From Bacteroidetes bacterium CG18_big_fil_WC_8_21_14_2_50_41_14 (GTDB lineage Bacteria > Bacteroidota > Bacteroidia > Bacteroidales > F082): a stretch of DNA of 49,341 bases. The notes below the pieces were generated by a model. That model did not search any database. It saw only the letters and a list, made by a program, of their open reading frames with translations, and was not told the DNA's origin. The stretch lies in NCBI GenBank assembly GCA_002771745.1, contig PCUL01000006.1:2851-52191 (forward strand), written 5' to 3'. Both the position numbers and the translations under genes were made by a program. Shown piece by piece: positions 8,001-17,191 of this stretch (its first letter is position 1; each line of letters begins with the position of its first letter).

Positions 8001-10681
8001 GGTCTGGGTGACGAAATAAGTTGAATATCAGTTAATAGTTGGTTCATTATGGTGGTGGCATCATAGTCTATTGACCGAAGCCTGGCTGCCTGCCTGATTT
8101 TCTTATGTAACTCTGTCTGATTAAAATAGCTGATTACTTTTTTTGAAAAGCCTTCTTTGGTATCTGCAAGGAATCCATTTTTACCATCTGTAATAATGTC
8201 TTTTGGACCCTTGTTGTTATAGGCAATTACAGGGAGTCCACAACTCATGGCTTCAAGCACAACGCAACTGAATGTATCGAATCTGCTGGGTAACAGGAGT
8301 AAATCGGCTGAGGAATACAAATCAACGAGCTGTTTTTGTTCCATCCATCCCATGAAAGTAGCATCGGGTAACAGCTGTTTTAAGGAATCTTCTTCAGGTC
8401 CCGATCCTGCAATAATGACTTTTAAATTTGGATGTGATCCCTTGATTTTCCCTATGATTTCAGGCAGTTCCATCACCCCTTTTTCTTTGCTCAATCGCCC
8501 TGCATAAATTACTGTCGGTTGGTTGCCCGGTAATGTATTTCTAATTTCATGATTATTTGTCGTTTGATAAATTTCGTCCACCCAATGTGCCGTCATTTTC
8601 AATTTCTCCTTATCAATTTTCATTTGTTCTCCTGAAAGCCAGTTTTGTTGATCTTTGTTTAACACGAAAACCAAATCAAACATATGATAGAAACCTCGTA
8701 AGAGTCGTTTTAATCTTTCCAAACTTGGCTTTTCGAGTTGAAGTACTTTTTTTCCAAACAACATCCAATCGGTGTGAAGGTAAAAATAGGCAGGAACGCT
8801 ATAGGCATGTTTTAGGAACAGGGCAACCAAACCCATGGGGAGCTCGGTGGAGGTCATAACCCTATCGTATTCACCCTCTTTAAAAATGGAATTTATTTTA
8901 TTGATGTTGGGAATCCGGATGGGTTGCTGGCTATAAAATGGCAGTGTGAACGTAGCGTCAGGTTTAACCACGATGAGGTTTTTTTCGGATGAGACCGTGT
9001 TGCTGCAAACCAACAAATCGATGGGTAGATCGTGTAGTTGTATGTGGTGAAGCATACTCTTTAGCACCATAGAAACCCCATTTTTATCTTCAAAAGTATC
9101 GGTTAGCCAAAGCATTCGTTTAGGATGTTTGTACTTTTGTAAGTGATCGGAAAAATTATTGAGCATCGGACGGGCATTGTACAGAACTTTAAAGCTGGTA
9201 AAGTTGGCTGCAAGCAGTATGCCTGATGCCAGAAATGGGAAAGACAATCCATCCAGGATTTTTAATAGCTGGCTTTTGTTGGCTGAATTCTTGTCTTTTT
9301 TGTCCGATGAATTACTCTTTATTAAATACGTCCGGAGGTCAGCCGGTAATTCAAAATCCTTGAGAATCTGGTGAAACGATAAACCAGTAAAATCGTACGC
9401 CAGTTTTAATTTTTCTATTTTTTTTTCGGCTCTCGCCCACAGCAGATTGTTAAGTTCATCGCTGATGTTTTGCACGCTCCTGGTATAAATGGCGGCAGCT
9501 TGTGTGGGTTGATTTTTTTTAGCATGTGCGATTTTTAATGCTTCATCAAATACAGGTTTATAAGGTTTTTTGATGAGCATTCGTTTCAGGTTTCCGGGGA
9601 CTACTCCAACAAACGACTGGTGAAATAGTTCTACGAATTTCATGGTGGTTTTATGTTGTTGCAATTCAGCGAAAGCGTTTGTAATAAACAGTGCCAACAT
9701 TTTTTCCTGAGCGGTACCCTGGTGTAACAGCAGCCGCAACAATCCAGGATCTTTATGGTTAATGGCTATCTGACAAACATAATCCAGAAAGGCGATGTTG
9801 AGTTTTTCGTTGTTGTTGTGTGAACCATAAGGAGCCATTTGCCCGTTTTTTATGGCTTCAAGAGCCAGCTGTGATGCCGGCATTGACTTTTTTCGTTCTT
9901 CAAGATCTGGTACATGAAGGCAGGTTCCCGAAAGTCCGGTAAAAATCCCCATGTGGCTGTCGGAACCGCCTGTCATGTACTTTTTATAAGGATGATTGCA
10001 AAAATCAGATGGTTTTATCCCTGCATGGTAGGCATTTGACTCTAATACGGTTGGTGTCAGACTCTCAATCCAGCTTTTAACCATCAGGTTTTGCCAGGTG
10101 TCGCGTTGCCCGTTGATCACCTCGAAGCGCTCAAAGACAAGCGACATCTTGTTGAAAAACGCCATATCCGGGATATGTTTTGGACTATAGTGATAGAGTG
10201 GATGTGCCCAAACCGTTGGAATATCATGCGAAACAGCATATTCCTGAAAGGCGTACACATTTTTCCTGAGTTTATTTAGCATGGTTTCCTGGGCGGGATC
10301 GAAACCATAAGCCAGCACATGAATGCCGATATGGAAATCGGGAACCGTGCAGCTAAATTCGGCACCGGTAAGTATGTCAATGCCTTTGTTTTGCAGCTCG
10401 TAGCACGAGCGGGCATTGTTGTGGTTGGTGATGGTAAAGGCATTGCATCCGTTTTGCTGAAGCGTTTTAAGTACTGTTTCTGTGGGAGTCCAGGTTTCAG
10501 GCACATTGAGGATACGCCCCAGTACTTCATCGGGTACATCGCTGTTGTAGTCATGGCAATGCAGATCCATCCTGAGGGTTTCCTGTATTGGAAACCGAAG
10601 TCGTTGTGTTTCGATGAAGGTGGAAATATCTGATTGAAGTAGTTTTGAAAATTCCCTGGCGTGACTAAAAGTAAGTTCCAT
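7997..10681 (-). CDS. PHP-domain / GT4 glycosyltransferase fusion
   Basis: This 894-residue protein joins two enzymes. Residues 38-290 are a PHP metal-dependent phosphoesterase domain with the expected metal ligands: DLHCHD (H41, H43), NHNN, GAEF, WAHPLYH and GGSDSHMG. Residues about 521-894 are a GT-B glycosyltransferase of family 4: an N-terminal WLTDTFEDKNGVS, the donor-site GRLSKEKG (728-735), and the C-terminal catalytic pattern FDTFSCVVLEAMSCGLP with E810. Between them lies a helical linker of about 230 residues with a hydrophobic stretch near 475-495 that might touch the membrane. There is no signal peptide. Coupling to the GH13 gene suggests sugar-polymer or glycoconjugate metabolism, but donor and acceptor are unknown. 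Confidence 0.85.
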   Translation of the reverse strand: MELTFSHAREFSKLLQSDISTFIETQRLRFPIQETLRMDLHCHDYNSDVPDEVLGRILNVPETWTPTETVLKTLQQNGCNAFTITNHNNARSCYELQNKGIDILTGAEFSCTVPDFHIGIHVLAYGFDPAQETMLNKLRKNVYAFQEYAVSHDIPTVWAHPLYHYSPKHIPDMAFFNKMSLVFERFEVINGQRDTWQNLMVKSWIESLTPTVLESNAYHAGIKPSDFCNHPYKKYMTGGSDSHMGIFTGLSGTCLHVPDLEERKKSMPASQLALEAIKNGQMAPYGSHNNNEKLNIAFLDYVCQIAINHKDPGLLRLLLHQGTAQEKMLALFITNAFAELQQHKTTMKFVELFHQSFVGVVPGNLKRMLIKKPYKPVFDEALKIAHAKKNQPTQAAAIYTRSVQNISDELNNLLWARAEKKIEKLKLAYDFTGLSFHQILKDFELPADLRTYLIKSNSSDKKDKNSANKSQLLKILDGLSFPFLASGILLAANFTSFKVLYNARPMLNNFSDHLQKYKHPKRMLWLTDTFEDKNGVSMVLKSMLHHIQLHDLPIDLLVCSNTVSSEKNLIVVKPDATFTLPFYSQQPIRIPNINKINSIFKEGEYDRVMTSTELPMGLVALFLKHAYSVPAYFYLHTDWMLFGKKVLQLEKPSLERLKRLLRGFYHMFDLVFVLNKDQQNWLSGEQMKIDKEKLKMTAHWVDEIYQTTNNHEIRNTLPGNQPTVIYAGRLSKEKGVMELPEIIGKIKGSHPNLKVIIAGSGPEEDSLKQLLPDATFMGWMEQKQLVDLYSSADLLLLPSRFDTFSCVVLEAMSCGLPVIAYNNKGPKDIITDGKNGFLADTKEGFSKKVISYFNQTELHKKIRQAARLRSIDYDATTIMNQLLTDIQLISSPRP

Positions 10682-10757
10682 TCAGATGACTTATATTGGT
10701 TGTGCCAAAAGTCCTGAATTCGTGTTAATTGTATATAAAGCGAGGATTAAGGTTGTA

Positions 10758-12794
10758 TTAAAAACCAATGGTAAGTGAAACCCAGAACCTTCTTCCCGGG
10801 GCATCCACTCCTGAACCGTGTACCCGATACAATGTATTGAAAATATTCTCAAGCCCAGTATTGAATTTCAGTATCTTCCATTCAAAATGACTTTCAATGT
10901 GTACAGAAGTCCAGCCGGGAGTCCCCCCATCGGCAATTCGGTCGTCGTCCTTATCACCACTGCTCAACCGGTTTTGACTGGAGGCAAACATCATCCCGAC
11001 ATCAAAACTCAATTGACGAAATGGACGATAAATGCCCCCCACATAGCCATTGAAAGGAGGTATTCGCCTTATCGGCTCATTATTTTCAGAGTTAAAACCA
11101 TAGGTATAGATTGCATATGCTCTGGCTGACAGATTACTGGAAAAAACATGTGTCAACTCCGCTTCCGCACCTCTGATAATAGCCCGGTGAATATTCTCCC
11201 GATGATAAACCTGGATGCCATCAATGGAATCCTGCCCCATATAGATAGTCTTTACATTGTCGATCAGGTCGGTAAGTAAATTTCGGTATAAAAATAAGGA
11301 AGCAAACCACCCTTCTCTCTTAAACTGAAACCCCAGTTCCATGTTAAAAGCCTTCTCCGGTTTTAATCCAAAATTAGGAACTTCATACCTGAAATCGGCT
11401 ATTCCAAAACTGGATACATCGCTGATATTGGGTGCGCGATAAGCCGTATTGGCAGAAGCCGAAATCCTGAATAACGGACTTAATGCCCACCCTGCACTTA
11501 GCAATCCTACCAAAGCATCGGGAGTTATGTGCGATTCACCAAACATAGGATCGTCTACCACCAGTTCTATAAAATTGTACCTGGCTCCGGTTTGAATGGT
11601 TAATCGTCCCTGTTCAATTTTATGAATGGTAAACAAGGAAGTACTCAACATGGAAGAATTATCGGGATACAATCCTCGTTCCGATTCCTGAGAAACGCCG
11701 TCAGTTAGGATTGTAGAAGCAGAACTGGCGATGTGATCGTAATAGCTCTCAACGCCTGTGGTGGCGATCCATTTTTCCGAAAACGAAGATATATTTTCCA
11801 GGATGAACCCCGAAGTAGTAACACCGTCTTTTTCCACATCTGTATGGTCGGCGTCTGATTTCCTTTTATTTCGTTGTTCAAATGAAGATTGAATGGAAAT
11901 TGTGGCTTTGATTTCAGAAAACAAAGGATGGCTTGTGTACATTTTGAATTTTAAATAGGCCAGACTACGTTGTTGAGGATCGAAACTGTACAAAGAAAAT
12001 GTCCCGGATTGAATCTGATGATAAAGGGGAACATCTTGTTGAATATCATGCTGAATAGCGAAGATCATTTCTTTGGAATGATCAAGTTTTATCTTCAGCT
12101 TCAGATCACCGGAAAAACCGCTGTAGCCGGTTGGACTAAGCACTTTACCCTGTTTACCCGGGTGTATGTCGCCAAATTTTTTGATTGAGAATCCCGATAC
12201 CAGTGCTAACTTTTTAGAAGAAAAGCCCAACTGAGCACGTGTACTTTTTTCCATGCTGTCGCTCATCCATTTTCCATAAACCGACCCAGTAATGCGGGGC
12301 TTTTGGTTTGAATATTCAGGCTCAATGGTTTGAATGTAAACGGTGCCACCAATGGCATCGGAGCCATATTGAACAGACCCCGAACCCCTCATCACCTCGA
12401 TTTTACTGCACATCAATGGATCAACAGTGTTGAGATACTGGTTTGGGCCCGAGCGAAAGGTAGCGTTGTTTAGCCTGATGCCATCGATGAGGATAAGCGT
12501 CTGATATCCGGTAAGTCCGCGAATAAAAGGAGAACCACCTCCCAGATTGGTTCGTTGCATCCAAACGCCCGGCATTCGTTCCATGGCTTCAGGTAAGGTA
12601 CCAGGTGATAATTGCCGGATTTGTTTCTCTTGCAACAGCGAGATCGCCGAAAGGCTTGTATAATACTTTTCGGAACTCCGTTGAGCCACAATAACGACTT
12701 CATCAAAAGTAATGGTATCCGTTTGTACAGAGACTATTTGTGCCCTTAGCCATCCCCACTGTAAGAGGAATACAAGTAAAAGCAATTTTTTCAT
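10758..12794 (-). CDS. TonB-dependent outer-membrane receptor
   Basis: The 678-residue protein begins with a signal peptide (cleavage near LRAQ, residues 16-19) and a TonB-box-like strand followed by a plug domain. Plug motifs include 'RMPGVWMQRTNLGGGSPFIRGL', 'ILIDGIRLNNATFRSG' and 'IEVMRGSGSVQYGSDAIGG'. A 22-strand barrel follows and ends in a terminal aromatic residue (SLTIGF), as expected for BAM-dependent insertion. It has no carboxypeptidase-like N-terminal extension, so it is a classic siderophore/cofactor-type receptor and not a SusC. The YncE-propeller/phosphoesterase gene ends 12 bp upstream, which points to one transcript and a shared substrate. The ligand cannot be told from sequence. 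Confidence 0.9.
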   Translation of the reverse strand: MKKLLLLVFLLQWGWLRAQIVSVQTDTITFDEVVIVAQRSSEKYYTSLSAISLLQEKQIRQLSPGTLPEAMERMPGVWMQRTNLGGGSPFIRGLTGYQTLILIDGIRLNNATFRSGPNQYLNTVDPLMCSKIEVMRGSGSVQYGSDAIGGTVYIQTIEPEYSNQKPRITGSVYGKWMSDSMEKSTRAQLGFSSKKLALVSGFSIKKFGDIHPGKQGKVLSPTGYSGFSGDLKLKIKLDHSKEMIFAIQHDIQQDVPLYHQIQSGTFSLYSFDPQQRSLAYLKFKMYTSHPLFSEIKATISIQSSFEQRNKRKSDADHTDVEKDGVTTSGFILENISSFSEKWIATTGVESYYDHIASSASTILTDGVSQESERGLYPDNSSMLSTSLFTIHKIEQGRLTIQTGARYNFIELVVDDPMFGESHITPDALVGLLSAGWALSPLFRISASANTAYRAPNISDVSSFGIADFRYEVPNFGLKPEKAFNMELGFQFKREGWFASLFLYRNLLTDLIDNVKTIYMGQDSIDGIQVYHRENIHRAIIRGAEAELTHVFSSNLSARAYAIYTYGFNSENNEPIRRIPPFNGYVGGIYRPFRQLSFDVGMMFASSQNRLSSGDKDDDRIADGGTPGWTSVHIESHFEWKILKFNTGLENIFNTLYRVHGSGVDAPGRRFWVSLTIGF

Positions 12795-12806
12795 AAAGAG
12801 AAAACT

Positions 12807-15560
12807 TTATGGATTGATCATGTCATCCACATGATCTAATTTCGGCGAGTTGGCCACAGCCTTCCAATCAAATTTTTCGTCAAACGGGTCAAGCGCCTTC
12901 TGTGGATCGAACACCCGCACATCAACAGGTAAGGCATGATATGGAGTGAAATCGGGTTGGATGGAAAACAAATCCGATAAATCAGAGGCACCCGCATCAA
13001 ATTGATTCAAGTACGGTATTCCGAGAATATTCCAGAAAGTTTTAAAAATGCTGCCAAAACTATAATGATGGTGACCTACATAGTTTTTTTTCGCGTATGG
13101 CGAAATAATCATCACGATGCTTCTGTGCGCATCCACATGGTCCTGGCCATTTTGTGCGTCATCTTCGGTCACCACAATGGCCATATTTTTCCAGAAAGGC
13201 GTTGAAGACAGGAATTCAATAATGCGACCGAGGGCCAGATCGTTATCGGCCATATAGCTTTCGCGGAAGGGGAATCCTGCCGCCGGCCTTTCGCCTGCTC
13301 CATGGTCGTTTGGAAGGATGAGCGAGATAAATCCGGGAGGCTCCATGCCCGGTTTCAACCACTTTTGGGTATATTCATCAATGAAAATATCAGCCCTGAA
13401 CTGATCGGGGATGGCCATGTTGAAAGTGGGATATTTCCGTGAAGAGTTAACAAAAACCGGGGCAGGTACAGGATAGTTTACCAGGTATTTTTCGCCTCCG
13501 TATTTCATGGTTGAATCAGAAATGGCACCGGCGAGTTCGACACTGAAACCAAAATTGAACAAGGATATGTTGTTTCTCTCTAAATGCTCCCACATCGATC
13601 CTGCTTCGTTATAATCTTCGGGATAAATGGCACCAGAGGATCCTACAAAAGCAAAATTCCCCGGGGCTGCTGAATTCTGTCTCATCCCCCTGCGTCCACC
13701 ATATGATGCAGATACACTGGTTTCTACCCATTCGTTGGGATAAGTGCATGTCAACCAGCGATGACCGTCGGCAGATACATCCGAATCTACATAGAAATTA
13801 TCGGACATGGCAAACCTTTGAGCCAAAGCCAGATGATTTACCATGATATCGGCATTTATTACTGAATCGGTTCGTTTGTTGTTATGGAATGAAACCCCTG
13901 CTCCATATCTGGCCATGGAGGGGTCGCCCCTGGCTTCTTTCACCTGACCAAACACTTCATCAAAGGTTCTGTTTTCTTTAGAAAGGAACACCACGTATTT
14001 GATTGGCGATGTAAACTCTCCGGGGTAGGCAGGCACGGGGTTGTTATCCTGGTTTTTTTTGTAAGGTTCTATTTTAAAATTGTTGCTCACTACTTTTTGC
14101 GAGAGCGCGCCAAGTTGGCTTTCATAGGGAATATCCAGTATCGAAACGGTTCCGTACATAATGCTGCCGATGTAGGTTCCCGCAATGGAGGGGTCAAAAT
14201 CAGCACCACCATTGGGACCGCTACCAAATCCTTTGGCATTGGCCACAACAAGTTTTTTTCCGTCGGGAGTCACTTTCAATTTGGATGGAAACCAACCAAC
14301 TGGTATATGACCCAAAACGTCGAACGTTTCTGCATTTATCACTGCAACGGCATTGATTCCCGATTCAGCTACATACAATCTTTTCATATTAGGAGAAAGG
14401 GCCAATCCAAATGGAATTACACCCCGCAGATTTGAAAACCGGGCATCCGGATACAAATGGATATGCTTAATAATGGTATCGGTTTTAGGATCGATGACAG
14501 AAATCAGGTCGTTATTGCCATTGCTCACGAAAAGATATTTATCGGAAGCCACCACAGAATTAGGACTGGAGCCACCTACAGCAGCAATTCCTTCAATAAC
14601 CTGGCCTACAAGAAAGCCCGTTTTTATTTTAGATGAAACATAGGCTGAATCTCCCAGATTGACAACCCAAACCGAGAAAGATTCAGGCACGTTGGGATCG
14701 CCCAAAGGAGGAACTGACATGGAATCGTTAAGTGCATATCCTTCAATTGCATGTTCTGACATATAGGCTGACGTTGGAAAATCCAGAGACTGCTCTTTCA
14801 GATGCTTTGCATCCAGTCCTGTAATAGCTTTGTATTCGTACATTCCCACATTGGCCACATAGGCTTTCTTTCCATCGGGAGATAAGGTTACTCCAAATGG
14901 ATATCGCCCCACCCGAACCCTGTTAACCAGTTTCCTTTGTTTTATGTCGATGATATTCAAACAGAAATTGATCTGATCAACCACATAAAGGGTATTGCCA
15001 TCGGTTGACAGAACCAGATCCCCCAGATATCCATAGCTATACTCATTTCCATTCCAGGAGGAAGCGCAATTGATGGAGTCAACTTTTTGGGAAGTGTTTA
15101 GATCAAATACGTAAATATTGTTGGAGTTTCCTCCGGAAACATATACATTCTTGTTGTCGTTAGTGATGGCCAGTCCCATGAAAACAGACTCAAGCACCCC
15201 TTTGTCGTTGTCGGGTCCTTCAGGTATCTGGGTAACCTGAATGTCATCGCTATCCAGGTTTTTTATCACCGAAATGGAAAATGGATTTGTACCTGAATTG
15301 GCTGTTACAGCCACCGTTCCATCAGGGCTTAACACCAAACCGTAAGGATGTGGTGCTACTGTAATTTGTTTACCCATCGGAGTAAGTATTCTACCATTGG
15401 GAATAATCGTTTCTCCGCTTTTTGCAACTTCACAATACCGGTTCCCGGCCGGAGCGCTCACTATATATTGCCGGTTAGTTGCACGCTGTTGGCAAGCGGT
15501 GAAAATAGTACCCATTGAAATCAGAGAGATCAATGCAAATAATTTAAGTAAATTTTTCAT
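12807..15560 (-). CDS. Surface lipoprotein: YncE-like beta-propeller fused to alkaline-phosphatase-type phosphoesterase
   Basis: The 917-residue product has a lipoprotein signal with lipobox cysteine C23 (IFTAC). Residues about 45-480 form a YncE/YVTN-type beta-propeller, shown by repeats such as GLVLSPDG, GVTLSPDG, GLALSPN and KVTPDGKKLVVANA. Residues about 515-917 form a phosphoesterase domain of the alkaline-phosphatase superfamily, with the metal/nucleophile strand KENRTFDEVFG (529-538 region), DNFYVDSDVSADGH (587-600) and a late 'VTEDDAQNGQDHVDAHRS' metal site. It should cleave a phosphate ester at the outer face of the cell or in the periplasm. It sits between SusCD and a TonB receptor gene. 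A terminator-like hairpin lies directly in front of its start codon. The substrate is not known. Confidence 0.9.
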   Translation of the reverse strand: MKNLLKLFALISLISMGTIFTACQQRATNRQYIVSAPAGNRYCEVAKSGETIIPNGRILTPMGKQITVAPHPYGLVLSPDGTVAVTANSGTNPFSISVIKNLDSDDIQVTQIPEGPDNDKGVLESVFMGLAITNDNKNVYVSGGNSNNIYVFDLNTSQKVDSINCASSWNGNEYSYGYLGDLVLSTDGNTLYVVDQINFCLNIIDIKQRKLVNRVRVGRYPFGVTLSPDGKKAYVANVGMYEYKAITGLDAKHLKEQSLDFPTSAYMSEHAIEGYALNDSMSVPPLGDPNVPESFSVWVVNLGDSAYVSSKIKTGFLVGQVIEGIAAVGGSSPNSVVASDKYLFVSNGNNDLISVIDPKTDTIIKHIHLYPDARFSNLRGVIPFGLALSPNMKRLYVAESGINAVAVINAETFDVLGHIPVGWFPSKLKVTPDGKKLVVANAKGFGSGPNGGADFDPSIAGTYIGSIMYGTVSILDIPYESQLGALSQKVVSNNFKIEPYKKNQDNNPVPAYPGEFTSPIKYVVFLSKENRTFDEVFGQVKEARGDPSMARYGAGVSFHNNKRTDSVINADIMVNHLALAQRFAMSDNFYVDSDVSADGHRWLTCTYPNEWVETSVSASYGGRRGMRQNSAAPGNFAFVGSSGAIYPEDYNEAGSMWEHLERNNISLFNFGFSVELAGAISDSTMKYGGEKYLVNYPVPAPVFVNSSRKYPTFNMAIPDQFRADIFIDEYTQKWLKPGMEPPGFISLILPNDHGAGERPAAGFPFRESYMADNDLALGRIIEFLSSTPFWKNMAIVVTEDDAQNGQDHVDAHRSIVMIISPYAKKNYVGHHHYSFGSIFKTFWNILGIPYLNQFDAGASDLSDLFSIQPDFTPYHALPVDVRVFDPQKALDPFDEKFDWKAVANSPKLDHVDDMINP

Positions 15561-15574
15561 GTTCAGTTATATTT

Positions 15575-15622
15575 AAAAAAAAGTCGGCTGCTCATTCCCT
15601 GATTGTGAATAAAGCAACCGAC
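15575..15622 (-). terminator. Strong intrinsic terminator/attenuator between susD and the phosphoesterase gene
   Basis: On the minus strand a 10-bp stem (GTCGGTTGCT with AGCAGCCGAC, one wobble) is followed at once by eight T. The inner TATTC/GAATG can extend the stem. The phosphoesterase start codon is only 14 nt beyond the T run, too close to fit a promoter after the hairpin. Confidence 0.8.
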
Positions 15623-15682
15623 AAAACAAACCAAAAAAATAATGAAAATGTTATATCAGATAGTCGCTAAATGAACACAATC

Positions 15683-17161
15683 TTAATTGATCCACCAGGT
15701 AGCCACACGCGTTTGATCGTTACCTGCACCAAACTGGCTGCTGATAGCTTGCGAAACATTGTCGGCATTCAACTGGTATTCAGCGTTTGGATACATCCAC
15801 CTTAATGGAGGTGTGGATGCGGGAAGATAATCAAAATGCGGATATCCTGTTCTCAGGCGATCAAAATAGGCGTTCCAGCCACCCTGCAAAAACGACTGGA
15901 AGTACTTTTGCATGATGATCCTTTCGATTTTTTCTTCCGGGGTTAGTGCATTGTCAAGTTCCACAATTGGTTGTGTCAGGTAATTAGTTGCGGACACCTC
16001 ATCCACATACGAAGCATATTCCAGGGCATAGGTGTTATAAAAGGCAAACGAACCCAGGATGGCATTGTTGTAGTATGTTTTGGCATCGCCTGAAATCCAT
16101 CCTCTCACAACAGCTTCAGCAAGGATCAACTGTAATTCAGGATATCCTAAAGCAACTGAAGGTTCGGTAGTTGGATCGGTGGTATAGCGGGAATTAACTT
16201 TGGACGCGTTTCCAGCGAAAGCTTTGTCGTTGTTCTCATCCGGTGAGGAAACAGGATTTCCTCCATCGTATCCGTTGAAATCGTCGATAGGTAAACCGGC
16301 TTCTTTGGCATTTCGGGTTTGTCCATAAAAAATAAAGAGACGGGGATCTTGGTGGTCGCGTAACTTTTGAATAAAGGTAGAGTCCCCATACCTGGAAGAA
16401 CCATAACTACTTGCGTTAAATTCAGTATATCGATTACCCAATTGGTCAACAAATACCAACTGACAGTTGTCTGCCACTGATTCAAATATAGCTTCGTTGT
16501 TAACAATCTGAGCAAATTCAGCAGCGATGTTCAAATTGGCATCTCCCTGCTTTTTGGATAAAGACATCAACACTTTCAATCTGAAGGAATTGATCATTTT
16601 TCGCCATAGAGCAGGATTTCCTTTGTAAATAATGTCTCCTTCAATTAAATCGTCGCCCATCATTTCATTGGCTTCCTTGAGTTCGTTAAGAATGCCTGCA
16701 AAAACATCCTTTTGTGTATCATAAACCGGGGTAAACAGGGCATCTTCTTCGCCCAACATGGCTTGGGAATATGGTATGTCACCAAATTGAATGGTCAATT
16801 TATAGAAATACCAGGCTCTGAAAAACTTAGCAAGTGCCTGATAAGAAGTGTTTTCGATGCGAGTAGCCTCTTCCATCATTTTTGCAACATCTCTAAGCCT
16901 GGAATAATTGTCAAAACTACCTCTGTCCCAACTATAGTACTGATTAGGTTCTTCTCCATCGGTTTGAACTACCATTCTGGTAGCAAACAAGGGTGATACT
17001 CCCTCTACCTGAAAAGCATTCCACTCAATGGTGGTTAGCAGCAATTGCGGGTGCGATTCCGAAACGTTGTTGGGATTAACATTGATATCTTCCAGTTTCT
17101 TGCAGGAGCTGAAGGCGGCGATTACGATGGAGATATAAAAAAGGATTCTTATTGTTTTCAT
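15683..17161 (-). CDS. SusD/RagB-like nutrient-binding outer-membrane lipoprotein
   Basis: The 492-residue protein has a lipoprotein signal with lipobox cysteine C20 (FSSC), followed by the short 'KLEDINVNPN' opening typical of the SusD-like_2 group. The helical tetratricopeptide-like core is seen in 'ALAKFFRAWYFYKLTIQFGDIPYSQAM' and in the C-terminal 'ERIIMQKYFQSFLQGGWNAYFDRLRTGYP'. SusD caps the SusC channel and binds the substrate on the cell surface. Its start lies 30 bp after the susC stop. It is followed by a strong terminator, so most transcripts probably end after this gene. The ligand class is unknown; no polysaccharide-degrading enzyme is nearby, which argues against a glycan utilisation locus. 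Confidence 0.92.
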   Translation of the reverse strand: MKTIRILFYISIVIAAFSSCKKLEDINVNPNNVSESHPQLLLTTIEWNAFQVEGVSPLFATRMVVQTDGEEPNQYYSWDRGSFDNYSRLRDVAKMMEEATRIENTSYQALAKFFRAWYFYKLTIQFGDIPYSQAMLGEEDALFTPVYDTQKDVFAGILNELKEANEMMGDDLIEGDIIYKGNPALWRKMINSFRLKVLMSLSKKQGDANLNIAAEFAQIVNNEAIFESVADNCQLVFVDQLGNRYTEFNASSYGSSRYGDSTFIQKLRDHQDPRLFIFYGQTRNAKEAGLPIDDFNGYDGGNPVSSPDENNDKAFAGNASKVNSRYTTDPTTEPSVALGYPELQLILAEAVVRGWISGDAKTYYNNAILGSFAFYNTYALEYASYVDEVSATNYLTQPIVELDNALTPEEKIERIIMQKYFQSFLQGGWNAYFDRLRTGYPHFDYLPASTPPLRWMYPNAEYQLNADNVSQAISSQFGAGNDQTRVATWWIN

Positions 17162-17191
17162 AGTTCAATGTTTTAAAAATTTTGTAAAAAT

